A stretch of DNA of 64,000 bases from Acinetobacter pseudolwoffii (GTDB taxonomy: Bacteria > Pseudomonadota > Gammaproteobacteria > Pseudomonadales > Moraxellaceae), in assembly GCF_002803605.1 (NCBI RefSeq), contig NZ_PHRG01000001.1, positions 756,819 through 820,818 on the forward strand. The letters are read 5' to 3'. The translations under genes and the position numbers were made by a program. The notes under the pieces were generated by a model that saw only the letters and a program-made list of their open reading frames with translations, was not told where the DNA came from and did no database searches. This document shows, piece after piece, positions 35,906-45,647 of the stretch (positions are counted from its first letter, which is position 1; each line of letters begins with the position of its first letter).

Positions 35906-37132
35906 TTAAGCAATTTTGCGTAAGTCTTGTGTCAGATCCAAATGTTTTTCAGCTTCAAAAGCCGTATTCTTGCTGATCATTTTTTTCAGATGACGCATTT
36001 CTTTGGCCGCATTCACGGTAATACCGGCAACGATTTGACCATCGGTCACACCATACATCACGAATGAATTGTCTGCGCCTTTGGCTGCATCCATGTCACC
36101 ACGAACCAGCCATTGGGTCGCTGCCATATCACCGACAAACTGGAAGTTGATATTGAGCTGATCGGTCCAGAACCAGGCCGGATTGGCTTTTGGATGTTCG
36201 ACACCCATGACATGACGCGCAAAAATGCCTGCCTGAAGATTGGCATTTTCCCAAGTCTCGACACGGCGGAATTCGCCGTCTTCACGAAGTTGTGTCGCGA
36301 CATCGCCTGCTGCATAAATATCGGCATTTGAAGTCTGGCAATTTTCATTGACCTTGATCGCAAGATCAGCATCTAAACCGGCTGCAATGGCAAGCTGTGC
36401 GTTTGGCACAATTCCGATTCCATAAACCACAGCATCAGCACGTAACTCTTCGCCATCAGCTAAAGTCACCACAATTTCTTCACCATCTAAACGGCAAGCT
36501 GCAACTTGAGTATTTAAGCGAACATCTACGCCTGCCAGACGATGTTGTTCAAGCAGAAATTCACTTAAAATACGCGGTGAACAACGACCCATTACCATTG
36601 GTCCCTGCTCAAGCACAGTCACCTGACAGTCTTTGTAACGCGCAGAGGATGCCAGTTCAAGACCGATCACACCGCCACCGATCAGCAGAATACGTTGACC
36701 TGCTTGCAATACAGGAACCAAGGCTTGTGAATCTTCAAGGTTACGAAGCGTATAAACATGTTTGCCCAAAGCATCGAAGTTTGGCAGACGGCGCGCGGCA
36801 CCGCCTGTTGCGAGAAGCAATTTATCATAAGCAACAACATCACCATTTTGAAGTTCAACCGTTTTCGCGGTCGCGTTGATTTGAGTCACGCCATTGCCAC
36901 GAATGGTGGTCACGCCAAGATCAGCCAGTTTTTCTGCTGACAGAATTTCAATCTTGGTGTCCTCAGGTTTTAGAATCACATCTTTCGACAGTGGCGGACG
37001 CTCATAAGGAAGATGCGTTTCATCACCAATCAGAATGATTTTACCTGCGTACTTGTTGCCACGAAGTTCTAAAATCGCGCTTGCACCTGCCTGGCCAGCC
37101 CCTACAATTACGATGGTTTCGATGTTGCTCAT
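35906..37132 (-). CDS. hcaD: Dioxygenase ferredoxin reductase (HcaD-type), 408 aa
   Basis: A FAD/NADH reductase that feeds electrons to the Rieske ferredoxin of the ring-hydroxylating dioxygenase. The FAD motif is IVIVGAGQAGASAILEL, the NADH motif ILLIGGGVIGLELASSAR, and the second FAD motif is in NADIYAAGDVATQLRED. The ATG at 37132 begins at the FAD motif; the frame upstream overlaps mhpB. It starts 5 bases after the mhpB stop, so they are coupled. It is the last gene of the operon, ahead of a strong terminator. Confidence 0.9.
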   Translation of the reverse strand: MSNIETIVIVGAGQAGASAILELRGNKYAGKIILIGDETHLPYERPPLSKDVILKPEDTKIEILSAEKLADLGVTTIRGNGVTQINATAKTVELQNGDVVAYDKLLLATGGAARRLPNFDALGKHVYTLRNLEDSQALVPVLQAGQRILLIGGGVIGLELASSARYKDCQVTVLEQGPMVMGRCSPRILSEFLLEQHRLAGVDVRLNTQVAACRLDGEEIVVTLADGEELRADAVVYGIGIVPNAQLAIAAGLDADLAIKVNENCQTSNADIYAAGDVATQLREDGEFRRVETWENANLQAGIFARHVMGVEHPKANPAWFWTDQLNINFQFVGDMAATQWLVRGDMDAAKGADNSFVMYGVTDGQIVAGITVNAAKEMRHLKKMISKNTAFEAEKHLDLTQDLRKIA

Positions 37133-37137
37133 GTCAA

Positions 37138-38103
37138 TTAACCTTTTAACTCTGCAGATACGATGCCGAAGCCCGCAATCCATTCACTGATATCTTCATA
37201 GCAGTGTGTTGTCATGTCGTATTCGCCCATTTCGCTTAAGGCTGCAAATGCCGCCATCCAGGAACGGACTTCCTGACCACCACGACCGCCGTCACGACGA
37301 ATTTCATCTTCTGTCATGGCTTCTAAGGTCGCAAAATCAGCGTTCTTGAAGGTTTCAAGCAGTGCACGATCCCATTCAGCATTCAAAGGAACTGCAACCG
37401 AAGTATCGCCTGCTGCCAGTTTCTGACCGACTGCAATGACTTTGCCCTGACGCGCTTCACGTGCTTCAGGCGTTGGATTACGACCTGCTATCAGGAATTC
37501 TTCTACTGGTGGTGGAACCGAACCCATTTGCGGTGTGGGTGGATCATGCGACAGACCACCTGTACCTAAAACAAGGACACGCTCATTTTCAAGGTTTAAA
37601 GATTTAATAAACTGACCTACAGCACGGCCCAAAGCAAGGGTACGCTTGGTGGTTGGCATCGGTGCTGCAGCGCCATTAATAAAAATTGGAATCGTTGGAT
37701 AACGATCGAGTTTGCCGTCACACAGGAAGTGCAATGGCTGAGTCACCCCATGATCCGCCTGCATACGGTAAGAATATGCAACGTCGACACCTTCATCGAG
37801 TACACGTCGAACCAAACCTAATGCTTTGTCTTCAGGTACATCAATGTGATCATTGTCTTTACCATAATCCCAGTCACCCGCAGCTTTGGCACGAATACCG
37901 ACACAGAAACTTGGCATCAGGTCATAGAAGAAACCATTAAAATGGTCAGGACCAAAGGTGATAATCAGGGTTGGGTCGTAAGCTTTTACTTCAGCAGAGA
38001 GTTTTTCAAAAGCATCACGAACGGCTTGTTCTTTACGCTTTTCCTGTGGTGAAGCAAATTCCATTAAAGGACTGTGCGATGCACAAATAAGTTTAACGGC
38101 CAT
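37138..38103 (-). CDS. mhpB: 3-carboxyethylcatechol 2,3-dioxygenase, 321 aa
   Basis: Extradiol (meta) ring-cleavage enzyme that opens 2,3-dihydroxyphenylpropionate. It belongs to the type III class with conserved histidines in CASHSPLMEF, IITFGPDHFNGFF and QADHGVTQPLHFL, as in E. coli MhpB (314 residues). The ATG at 38103 has TTGGAG 7 bases upstream. It lies between hcaB and hcaD, although in E. coli mhpB belongs to a separate operon. About 115 bp holding a palindromic repeat separates it from hcaB. Confidence 0.92.
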   Translation of the reverse strand: MAVKLICASHSPLMEFASPQEKRKEQAVRDAFEKLSAEVKAYDPTLIITFGPDHFNGFFYDLMPSFCVGIRAKAAGDWDYGKDNDHIDVPEDKALGLVRRVLDEGVDVAYSYRMQADHGVTQPLHFLCDGKLDRYPTIPIFINGAAAPMPTTKRTLALGRAVGQFIKSLNLENERVLVLGTGGLSHDPPTPQMGSVPPPVEEFLIAGRNPTPEAREARQGKVIAVGQKLAAGDTSVAVPLNAEWDRALLETFKNADFATLEAMTEDEIRRDGGRGGQEVRSWMAAFAALSEMGEYDMTTHCYEDISEWIAGFGIVSAELKG

Positions 38104-38130
38104 GAGAGACTCCAAAAAGGAAGACTTAAA

Positions 38131-38204
38131 TCCTCCCCCATCCTTCCTTTAAAAGGAGGGAGATTCTTTCCCCCTCTTTTATAAAGAGGGGTAAGGGGAG
38201 ATTT
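38131..38204. repeat. Palindromic intergenic repeat, copy 2, inside the hca operon
   Basis: TCCTCCCCCATCCTTCC pairs in a long hairpin with the distal GGGGTAAGGGGAGA part, with inner hairpins CCTTTAAAAGG and CCCCTCTTTTATAAAGAGGGG. It is related to the elements at 14866 and 49506. It fills the hcaB-mhpB gap, where a hairpin could lower downstream expression or protect the 3' end of the upstream part. Confidence 0.72.
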
Positions 38205-38218
38205 TTAAAAGCAGATTT

Positions 38219-39034
38219 TTATTCGTCAAAGAAACCGGCACGGGGCTGACGTAAGCCACGAATTCCCAGACCGCATTCTGCATTGATCAGAACGCCAGTC
38301 AAAGGACGGTTATTTTGACGAGATGCCAAGAGTACGTATGAACCTGTCATATCTTCCGGTTCAGGCAAGAAATTCAATGGCATACCACGTGCAATTTTCT
38401 CAGGATCACGTGCATCGAGCAGGCCAACATTTTCCTGACCGAGCGACGCTGCGCCTTTGATATTCACATTCATACCTGACGGTGCAACCGCATTCACTCG
38501 TACTTTAGGCGCAAGCTCATAGGCCAATTCTTTCATAATACCCACTCCTGCATGCTTAGATGCAGTATATACAGGGCCTCCGCCAGCGGAGTACAGTGCC
38601 GAATTAGACAAAGTAAATATGATAGAACCTTCAGAAGCGATCAATGCATCCAGTGCAGCCTTCGCACCGAGAATGAGTGACTTGGTATTAATCCCCATAA
38701 TCTCGTCAAAGGCTTTTTCCAGCTGCTCACCAGAGGTATTGACGATATCGGCATAATGATCCCAGATCCCGGCATTGCCGACGAAACAGTCGAGTTTGCC
38801 GAAACGCTCTACAGTGGCATTCACTGCACGAACGTTGTCTGCATAGCTGGCTACATCGCCTTCAATCGCAAGAACTTTACCGCCAAAGTGTTCGTTTAAT
38901 GCCTCCACTTTTGCTTTTGAACGTTGAAGAACGGCAACTTGTGCACCCTCTTCCAGGAAACGTTCCACTAGCGCCCAGCCTAAGCCTGAACCACCACCGG
39001 TAATAAGTGCAACTTCGCCTTGTAGCCAACCCAT
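38219..39034 (-). CDS. hcaB: cis-dihydrodiol dehydrogenase (HcaB-type SDR), 271 aa
   Basis: A short-chain dehydrogenase that oxidises the cis-dihydrodiol made by the dioxygenase to the catechol, reducing NAD+. The NAD motif is ITGGGSGLGWALVERFLEEG, NNAG-type VGNAGIWDHYADI follows, and the catalytic serine and tyrosine are in FTLSNSALYSAGG and VYTASKHAG. AGGAG lies 8 bases before the ATG. It is close to hcaC, with 2 bases between them. The substrate is inferred from the operon. Confidence 0.9.
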   Translation of the reverse strand: MGWLQGEVALITGGGSGLGWALVERFLEEGAQVAVLQRSKAKVEALNEHFGGKVLAIEGDVASYADNVRAVNATVERFGKLDCFVGNAGIWDHYADIVNTSGEQLEKAFDEIMGINTKSLILGAKAALDALIASEGSIIFTLSNSALYSAGGGPVYTASKHAGVGIMKELAYELAPKVRVNAVAPSGMNVNIKGAASLGQENVGLLDARDPEKIARGMPLNFLPEPEDMTGSYVLLASRQNNRPLTGVLINAECGLGIRGLRQPRAGFFDE

Positions 39035-39036
39035 GA

Positions 39037-39363
39037 TTACTCTCCTGCCATCTCTACATATAATGCGCCGTCTTCAACCACTACCGGGAATGTTTGAATT
39101 GGATCAGTTGCCGGCAAGCAAAGTGCTTCGCCGGTTTTCAAACAAAAACGTGCAGCATGAAGTGGACATTCCACTGTACCGTCGTCTTCAAGATAACCTT
39201 CAGACATAGACGCATTGCCGTGTGAACAGCGGTCGTTCATTGCGAAGAACTCACCACCGTTATTGAATACTGCCAATGCATCAATACCATTCACGCCGCA
39301 ATCTACTTTTAGCGCTTCGCCTTCGTCTAATTCGTCAACTTGGCAAACAAAAATCTTATTCAT
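39037..39363 (-). CDS. hcaC: Rieske ferredoxin of the dioxygenase, 108 aa
   Basis: A small [2Fe-2S] electron carrier between HcaD and the HcaE oxygenase. The Rieske ligands are both present, CSHG and CPLHAARF (C-x-H and C-x2-H, 16 residues apart). The length equals E. coli HcaC (106). Its ATG overlaps the hcaF stop in a TAATG arrangement, so translation is coupled. Confidence 0.93.
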   Translation of the reverse strand: MNKIFVCQVDELDEGEALKVDCGVNGIDALAVFNNGGEFFAMNDRCSHGNASMSEGYLEDDGTVECPLHAARFCLKTGEALCLPATDPIQTFPVVVEDGALYVEMAGE

Positions 39364-39881
39364 TAGAAGAATACACTCAGGTTATGTGAGCTATAGGTCG
39401 CTTGATCCAGCATGATCTTACGGTTGAAGATCTGGAAGCCGAGGCCGCCTTCAACTTTACGGATCTTGTCATGGCGTTTACCGCAGTAAATGACAATGTC
39501 TTTCTCTTTTTGCGTACGATATAGCAAATAGGTTACATATACGTCGTATTCGCCTTCAACTTCAGCTGGCTCTACGATCACGTTGCTCACCATGTGAGTG
39601 GTACGTGATGGAGGCTCTTCAGCCCAAGCCATACCGGTTTCAAGACGTGCGACACGACGCTCTAAAAGGTCTTTGGTATCGTTGAATACCCAAGTCGTCG
39701 GTGGCTCAACTGAACGGCGACGGTCACGGGTTTGCGCGTTTGGTGTGGTACGTAGCGTATAAGAAATATCTTCAGCCAAGGTATCCAACCAATCGCGGAA
39801 TTTCCAGTCGTCCAGCAATTTTGCTTCGCGATACAGGAACTGACTGATTTGATGATGAAGTTCTAAACTCACTTGACTCAT
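39363..39881 (-). CDS. hcaF: Dioxygenase small (beta) subunit, 172 aa
   Basis: The structural beta subunit of the hexameric ring-hydroxylating oxygenase, with an NTF2-like fold. Family features include [20 protein letters not shown] near the start and [20 protein letters not shown]. The length equals E. coli HcaF (172). It overlaps hcaE by 4 bases (ATGA), so the two subunits are made together. Confidence 0.92.
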   Translation of the reverse strand: MSQVSLELHHQISQFLYREAKLLDDWKFRDWLDTLAEDISYTLRTTPNAQTRDRRRSVEPPTTWVFNDTKDLLERRVARLETGMAWAEEPPSRTTHMVSNVIVEPAEVEGEYDVYVTYLLYRTQKEKDIVIYCGKRHDKIRKVEGGLGFQIFNRKIMLDQATYSSHNLSVFF

Positions 39882-41245
39882 TTCATAAGCTCCTTCTCGT
39901 ATGCGTCAGCTGCTGCTTCAACGTCTTCCCATTTTTCATGGATCAATAAATCTGCCCAGCGGCGGTACATGCCACGTGCTGCAGTTTCAGAGAAAATATA
40001 GTTGGTGATCCCCGGAATACCATCTTCACGGATTTTCTCGTTGCCTTTACCCATTTCCATAATGAGTTTGTTTTGACGCGCTTTATAACCACGTAAAACT
40101 TTTTGGATTTCGATCCAGTTTTCAGAGTCATCTTGCTCTAGGAAACCAGCAGGACCGAAAGCACGCGTTGCAGAACGTTCAAATGCTTCTTTGACTTCTT
40201 GCGATGCTTCAGCATCCGCAATACAGAATGCCCATACTTCAGTTTTGTTTGGACCACGTGGGTGCCATACACGAAGCGTTGCCGTACCGTTCAACCAAGA
40301 CAAGGTCGGGAACATGGTGTTATGACCTGCAAGACGCAGGGCACGGACTTCACCTAAACGCTCTTTTACTTCTTCATAAGTTTCGCGGAAGTAGTTGGCT
40401 ACTTCACCGTCGACCCATACGTTTGCATCTGGTTTTTCTGTAAAGAAGAAGCCTGAACCGTGACCACGTGAACCGTACTGAAGTGCATCTTTAGCCGTTT
40501 CCCAGACTGGACGAGCCGTTTGTGCAGCACCAAGTTTTTTCGATGCTTCATCATCTGGTTTTGCGCCAAGGACTTGGATCGCAGATGCATGAGAGAACAA
40601 GGCATGATATTGGTCAGATGCAAACTGTTCCGCTGCAAATTTCCAGTTACACTCGATTTCCCATTTGTGTACACCACCGATAATTTCTGTACCACCTGGA
40701 CGACGGTCAAGTACACCATCTAGATACCAGGCGATATCGCCCATGTATTCTTCAAGATCAGGTGTGGTTTCATCCCAACAAGCGAATACCAGACCTTTGT
40801 AAGACTTGACACGATTCACTTCGACCAAGCCCCATTGCTCTTTACATGCACCTTGTGGGTAAGCACGTTCTTCAAGCGGAATGTCTTTTAAAGAACCGTC
40901 AATGCCATAAGACCAGCCGTGGTATGGGCAAGTGAATGCACGGGTATTACCACAGTCTGCGAAACTCACACGCATAGAGCGGTGACGGCACTGGTTTAAG
41001 AATGCTTTGATTGAGCCATCTTTTTGACGTGCCACGATGATCGGATCTTCACCCATATAGGTATTGAAGAAGTCACCCGCCTTTGGAATCTGGCTTTCAT
41101 GACAAAGGAACAACCAAGTACGGCCAAAAACGCGTTCAAGTTCTAATTCGTAAATATCTGGATCTGTATAGATAGATGGAGTGATACGCCCATTTTGTGC
41201 ATCGACTAAAGCGTCGATTTCACGCACATCAATTTTTCCACTCAT
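39878..41245 (-). CDS. hcaE: Aromatic-ring-hydroxylating dioxygenase large (alpha) subunit, 455 aa
   Basis: The catalytic subunit that adds both atoms of oxygen to the aromatic ring. The N-terminal Rieske domain holds [10 protein letters not shown] and CPYHGWSYG. The mononuclear iron site is visible in [17 protein letters not shown] (D-x2-H-x4-H). The length is close to E. coli HcaE (453). Choice of 3-phenylpropionate/cinnamate as substrate comes from the linked mhpB-mhpC-mhpDFE genes, not from this sequence alone. AGGAG precedes the ATG. It is divergent from the LysR gene and heads the operon. Confidence 0.92.
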   Translation of the reverse strand: MSGKIDVREIDALVDAQNGRITPSIYTDPDIYELELERVFGRTWLFLCHESQIPKAGDFFNTYMGEDPIIVARQKDGSIKAFLNQCRHRSMRVSFADCGNTRAFTCPYHGWSYGIDGSLKDIPLEERAYPQGACKEQWGLVEVNRVKSYKGLVFACWDETTPDLEEYMGDIAWYLDGVLDRRPGGTEIIGGVHKWEIECNWKFAAEQFASDQYHALFSHASAIQVLGAKPDDEASKKLGAAQTARPVWETAKDALQYGSRGHGSGFFFTEKPDANVWVDGEVANYFRETYEEVKERLGEVRALRLAGHNTMFPTLSWLNGTATLRVWHPRGPNKTEVWAFCIADAEASQEVKEAFERSATRAFGPAGFLEQDDSENWIEIQKVLRGYKARQNKLIMEMGKGNEKIREDGIPGITNYIFSETAARGMYRRWADLLIHEKWEDVEAAADAYEKELMK

Positions 41246-41475
41246 GAAAAGCTCTCCTGTGACCCATCAAGGCACAAAGTAAATAGACTCAATTCGAATG
41301 GATAATGGATTTTGGATTGATTTTGGGGAAATATTTTTTTTGTTTCAATTAATAGCTTTAAGCAATTATTCCACGTGCTTGTTCTGATATTAAAACATTA
41401 ATAAATATCTCAAGAGTATTTACTTTCTAAATATCAAAATAACCTTCACGACATAGTTGTTTATAGATTATACTT

Positions 41476-41489
41476 CTATGAAATTATAG
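41476..41489. promoter_or_regulatory. Candidate LysR-type binding site in the hcaE-hcaR gap
   Basis: CTATGAAATTATAG has a dyad (CTAT/ATAG), 37 bases before the regulator ATG in the 280-bp divergent gap. LysR regulators usually bind such AT-rich dyads near their own promoter. The match is short and the region is AT-rich. Confidence 0.35.
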
Positions 41490-41525
41490 TAAGACATTTT
41501 TTGGATTACTCTTCGGGCTGATGAC

Positions 41526-42434
41526 ATGGAATTACGACACCTTCGCTACTTTATCACCGTTGCTGAAGAACTGAACTTTAGTAAGGCAGCACTTAAACTT
41601 TATACGGCTCAACCCTCACTTAGCCAGCAAATCAAAGACCTGGAAGAAGATGTCGGCGTCAAGCTACTCAACCGAACCAAACGTAAAGTGGAGCTGACCG
41701 AAGAAGGTGCCGTATTTCTGGAACAGGCGCGCCTGACCCTGGCACAAGCAGACAAGGCCGTTGCCATGGCACGTCAGGTGTCACAAGCCAAGCAGCAAAT
41801 GCTACGGATTGGTTTTGTTCCGGTGGCCGAGATGAAAATCTTCCCGTATATCTTGCCAAATCTGCGTGTGCAAAATCCGGATTTAAAAATTGAATTGCTC
41901 AGCCTGAACAATAATGAACAAATGCGTCTGTTGAAAAAAGGTGATCTGGATCTGACTTTTACCCGTCATAACTTCAATAGTGATGAAATTGAAAGCCAGT
42001 TTGTAATTCGTGAGCCTTTGATTTTTATATTACCTAAAGATCACCCTCTGGCAAAATACGAGAGAATTCCAGTTAAAGCATTGAATGGTATTGATTTTAT
42101 TATTCCATCAGCAGAGCAGTCACATACTTTGCATCATGCCATTCTGGACTTTGCCAAAGCCAATAACGTTGAGCTCAACATCGTACAGAAAGCGGATAAT
42201 ATCCTGTTCAATATCAACTCGATTGGTATCGGCTTGGGCTGCACCATATTACCGGGCTATATTGTACCGCTGACCATGGACAATACCGTAATTCGCCCTC
42301 TGGACGTGGAACTGCCATATCTGGATCTGTATGTCAGTTACCACAAAAACAACAAATCCTATGCGGTAACCAAATTCCTTGAGCTATTAACCCGGGTGTT
42401 TTATCTGGACATTAACCGCGACGAACAGGACTAA
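41526..42434 (+). CDS. hcaR: LysR-family regulator of the hca cluster (HcaR-like), 302 aa
   Basis: The N terminus is the typical winged helix MELRHLRYFITVAEELNFSK, with the recognition helix in LYTAQPSLSQQIKDLEEDVG. The effector domain follows (MLRIGFVPVAEMKIFPYILP; FIIPSAEQSHTL). Its position, divergent from hcaE, strongly suggests that it activates the cluster in response to the aromatic acid. E. coli HcaR is also a LysR protein of similar size (296). The symbol is by analogy. Confidence 0.82.
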   Translation: MELRHLRYFITVAEELNFSKAALKLYTAQPSLSQQIKDLEEDVGVKLLNRTKRKVELTEEGAVFLEQARLTLAQADKAVAMARQVSQAKQQMLRIGFVPVAEMKIFPYILPNLRVQNPDLKIELLSLNNNEQMRLLKKGDLDLTFTRHNFNSDEIESQFVIREPLIFILPKDHPLAKYERIPVKALNGIDFIIPSAEQSHTLHHAILDFAKANNVELNIVQKADNILFNINSIGIGLGCTILPGYIVPLTMDNTVIRPLDVELPYLDLYVSYHKNNKSYAVTKFLELLTRVFYLDINRDEQD

Positions 42435-42453
42435 TCCCGCTCCATCTCCGATC

Positions 42454-42495
42454 AAGCATATGCCATTCAACTTTTGAGTGGCATGTGCTTTTTTG
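42454..42495 (+). terminator. Terminator of the LysR regulator gene
   Basis: A 17-bp stem (AAGCATATGCCATTCAA against TTGAGTGGCATGTGCTT, two G-U pairs) with a CTT loop is followed by a T run. The rest of the gap to 42771 is AT-rich and I see no gene in it. Confidence 0.9.
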
Positions 42496-42771
42496 TTTTA
42501 TCATTTTTTGCTAAAAAATTTATTTTAAATTCTATTTTTTGATAAAGGATCAATCTGTAGCTCCTTAATTGGTCGCCTGATCTAGGCTAATACTGCCTGT
42601 TTTTCACCCTAAACTCCCTTCATTTACAACTTAAGTCTAATAAAAGTTAAGTCAGTTTTTTCTCGGCTTAAATTTAATAACTTGCTAAAAATAATTAGAT
42701 TTTTACATCAACCTATACAAATGAGAATCATATGCACTTAAATACATTCTGTTCAATATTTTGCCCACAAA

Positions 42772-42801
42772 AAAAGGATGACCGAAGCCATCCCTTTTTA
42801 A
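42772..42801 (-). terminator. Terminator of mhpC
   Basis: On the minus strand GGATGGC TTCG GTCATCC forms a stem with a TTCG loop, followed by a long T run, 13 bases after the stop. Confidence 0.85.
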
Positions 42802-42813
42802 AACACGGTAAAA

Positions 42814-43674
42814 TTATTTTACGCCGTGAACAGCAAGATAGTTTTTGATCACAGTATTGAATTCGTCTGCTTTCTCAACTTGAGACCAGTGCCCACATTG
42901 GCTGAAGATATGCGCATCAGCATTTGGAACCACATTCAGGATGTCCCAAGTACGTGATACTGGAATGACCACATCTTGCGTACCATGAATCAATAGCACT
43001 GGCACAGTAATGTCTTTCATTTTTTCGAAATCAAGCGGGAATTCGAAACGGTCACGGTCACGTGCGCCAACTACATCCATCAAACGATTTGATGCATAGT
43101 CATTTGCAGCAGAAGCAAAGCGAACTTTAACCAGTTCATCCGTGATCAAGTCTTTATTTACCACAAACATTGACAAGGTTTTCTTGATGCCTTCTTCAGT
43201 CAACACCGGGTTTGCATGCGCTTTGAGTGCAGCAGTTTGTTTCGCACCGCCTGTCCCCATAGACACGATACCCAAAACGCGCTCTGGATAATCCAGTGCC
43301 AACTGGAATGCCAACCAGCCACCTAAAGAGTTACCCACTAACCAGGTTTTTTCGATACCCAAAGCATCTAGCGTACGGATCGCATGGTCCACCCAGGCAC
43401 GAATACCATATTCAGTGTTTGGCGCAACCACAGTTTGGCCATAACCAATGGTATCAATCGCGATGCAACGTGCTTGCTCACCAATTTGTGGCAGGTTTAA
43501 CCACCAGTTTGCCGCAGCAGATACACCTGTGCCTGAACCGTGTAAAAATAGAATAGGCGTACCTTCACCAATTTCGTGGTAATGGGTCAACTCACCTTCA
43601 GCAGTTTCAATCCATTTGTCTTCCAAGCCAAAGAACGGATCTGTTTGATAGTCAGGGATTTGAACAGTGCTCAT
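42814..43674 (-). CDS. mhpC: Meta-cleavage product hydrolase (MhpC-type), 286 aa
   Basis: An alpha/beta hydrolase that splits the ring-cleavage product (2-hydroxy-6-oxonona-2,4-dienedioate in the phenylpropionate pathway) to 2-hydroxypenta-2,4-dienoate and succinate. The nucleophile serine is in WLVGNSLGGWLAFQLA, the oxyanion motif is LFLHGSGTGVSAAANW, the acid is in HGTQDVVIPV, and the histidine in CGHWSQVEKADEF. The length equals E. coli MhpC (288). It stands alone between terminators on either side, with its own 240-bp upstream region. Confidence 0.9.
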   Translation of the reverse strand: MSTVQIPDYQTDPFFGLEDKWIETAEGELTHYHEIGEGTPILFLHGSGTGVSAAANWWLNLPQIGEQARCIAIDTIGYGQTVVAPNTEYGIRAWVDHAIRTLDALGIEKTWLVGNSLGGWLAFQLALDYPERVLGIVSMGTGGAKQTAALKAHANPVLTEEGIKKTLSMFVVNKDLITDELVKVRFASAANDYASNRLMDVVGARDRDRFEFPLDFEKMKDITVPVLLIHGTQDVVIPVSRTWDILNVVPNADAHIFSQCGHWSQVEKADEFNTVIKNYLAVHGVK

Positions 43675-43911
43675 ATTACTTCCTCTTACAGTCTTTCGCT
43701 TGCGTGTCCCTCTCTTTTCAAGAATTCGACGTCAAGTTGACTCATTAAAATGACTTTTTTACATCCTTATCTTAACCGCTCAAGACGGGTCAACTGATAC
43801 AAAATTACGATTGCACACTACAAAATAAATATAATTTAAGTTTATGTTTTATATGGTTATTTTAATATCAAAACCCTTATTTATTTTCAGGATTTAGTTT
43901 ATGTACAGATA

Positions 43912-43940
43912 GAAAAACAGCGCTACACCGGATAGCGCTC
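43912..43940 (-). terminator. Terminator of the OprD-type porin gene
   Basis: The stem AGCGCTA/TAGCGCT has a 7-base loop and a T run on the minus strand, 19 bases beyond the stop. Confidence 0.85.
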
Positions 43941-43958
43941 TTGATCAAGGCAGCAGAA

Positions 43959-45221
43959 TTAGAATTTATAGGTATAAGTGGTTGCTACACGGTATTCCTG
44001 AAGGTCTGGTTTTGCTGGATTTGCAAAATTCACATCAATATACATGCCCTGTACGCCTAAACCTTTTAATTTACCTTCTGGCACAGTGTAATTGACGATT
44101 GCATTCACTTCATCCGTATTGAAGTTTTGACTTTGATATACTCCGGTACCTTGCTGATCATAGCCTTTGAAATAAATCGCTGTTGCATTTAGTCCCTTCA
44201 AGCCGACTTCAGAAAAGTCATAACCATAAGACACATGCCATGACTTTTCTTCCGGCGCTGTGAAAGTTGAGACTCCCCAGTTCGCCAAATAAGGCTGTGG
44301 CACCCAGCCTCCCAATGTCGGGAATGCACTGTCACCAAACATTTGCTGATAACCCACGCCTACCGTATGTGCACCATGATTGATTTTTGCAGCTACCGAT
44401 AATGCCTGGTTGTCGATCTCACCATACAATTTATCGCCAGATTCGGAGTTATTGAAATAACGCACATGACTATCTAATTTGGTTTTTTCACCTAACCCGA
44501 TTTTGTAATTCACACCCAGATAATGCTGCTGGTAAATGTCTTGAACATCGGCATACCAATAACTTGCACCCAACTCTTTTGTCAGCTGGTGATCTATACC
44601 GGCAATCCACATCCCATCCGCTTCTGCACCATTATCAAATTGTGGTGGATTAAATTTGGTTAAATCACGGAACTGGTTGTCATAACGGTTGTTAATCCTG
44701 TCAATATAAGCCAGTGTAAGCTTAGTATCTTTAAGCTCTTTCGACTCTAACCATGCACCGCTATAAGTTGTTAACAACTGACGCGATGGATCAAACACTA
44801 AAACTGGCGACACTGGGAGTAATTCACCAACTTTTAATTCGGTTTCTGAAACCTTGGCTTTTAAGGTTGCGCCGACTTTACCGAAATGGTCTTTTGATTG
44901 CTTGCCATCATGCGGTAAAACCCAGTCCGGATTCTTATCACGACCTTTGAGTTTAACTGCATGTTGAACTAGCACATCAGCACCGACCTTTATCCCAGCA
45001 CCGATATCGTGATAACCCGACTTGGCATCCAGAGTCACCCCTTGTGACCAAGAACCCCAGTTACGTGATGAAGCATCATCTTGATACTGGCGATCTAAAT
45101 AGAAATTTTTAAATTTTAATTGCACATTACTGTCGTCAATAAAATCTGCATTCGCTGCAGTTGTTCCTAAAGTTGCTATCGCAGCAAACATTGCTATCCA
45201 TAAGTTTTGACGACGCATCAT
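43959..45221 (-). CDS. OprD-family outer-membrane porin, 420 aa
   Basis: A substrate-selective outer-membrane channel of the OprD/OccD type, probably admitting the aromatic acid. A signal peptide (MMRRQNLWIAMFAAIATLGT, cleaved near ANA-DF) is followed by OprD-type beta strands. The diagnostic start is FIDDSNVQLKFKNFYLDRQY, and the C-terminal strand ends in phenylalanine (YRVATTYTYKF). The start at 45221 has GGGGAA just upstream. It is monocistronic, between the mhpE terminator and mhpC. No inner-membrane partner is nearby. Confidence 0.88.
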   Translation of the reverse strand: MMRRQNLWIAMFAAIATLGTTAANADFIDDSNVQLKFKNFYLDRQYQDDASSRNWGSWSQGVTLDAKSGYHDIGAGIKVGADVLVQHAVKLKGRDKNPDWVLPHDGKQSKDHFGKVGATLKAKVSETELKVGELLPVSPVLVFDPSRQLLTTYSGAWLESKELKDTKLTLAYIDRINNRYDNQFRDLTKFNPPQFDNGAEADGMWIAGIDHQLTKELGASYWYADVQDIYQQHYLGVNYKIGLGEKTKLDSHVRYFNNSESGDKLYGEIDNQALSVAAKINHGAHTVGVGYQQMFGDSAFPTLGGWVPQPYLANWGVSTFTAPEEKSWHVSYGYDFSEVGLKGLNATAIYFKGYDQQGTGVYQSQNFNTDEVNAIVNYTVPEGKLKGLGVQGMYIDVNFANPAKPDLQEYRVATTYTYKF

Positions 45222-45236
45222 GAGTTCCCCATTCAA

Positions 45237-45583
45237 CAGATAAAATCTATGTCGCCATCATGCGCAAGTCGATTTAAATAAAAAATCCGACCACAGTATT
45301 AAGATTTTCTGCTTTCATCGGCCGATATTTCAGACCTCTCCTCAAGCAACCAATCGCTTAGATTTTAAAACGATTAATTAAAATAAAAAATTGACCAGAT
45401 ATTTAATTCAAACTTTTGTTTCTTCTATTAATAAGAGTAAATTTTTTAAAATCTTTCAGCAGCCATTTTTTATTTATCGTTTTTATGTTTAAGGAAAATA
45501 TAAAGCCAAAATAATCGCTCTACAACATTATAACTAAAACATCTCACCCCAGAGTTTTAATATATTAATCAATCTCATTTAAA
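45237..45583. promoter_or_regulatory. Upstream region of the porin gene
   Basis: About 350 bp of AT-rich sequence between mhpE and the porin gene, with no open frame of note. It presumably carries the porin promoter; I could not fix -10 and -35 elements. Confidence 0.4.
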
Positions 45584-45615
45584 ATAAAAAAGCACCCAAT
45601 TTGGATGCTTTTTTA
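45584..45615 (-). terminator. Terminator of the mhpDFE operon
   Basis: AAAAAGCA and TGCTTTTT form the stem, with CCA/TGG inside and one mismatch, followed by T on the minus strand, about 35 bases after the mhpE stop. Confidence 0.75.
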
Positions 45616-45647
45616 TCAAACTTATTTTAATACTGAGCGATTAAAAG

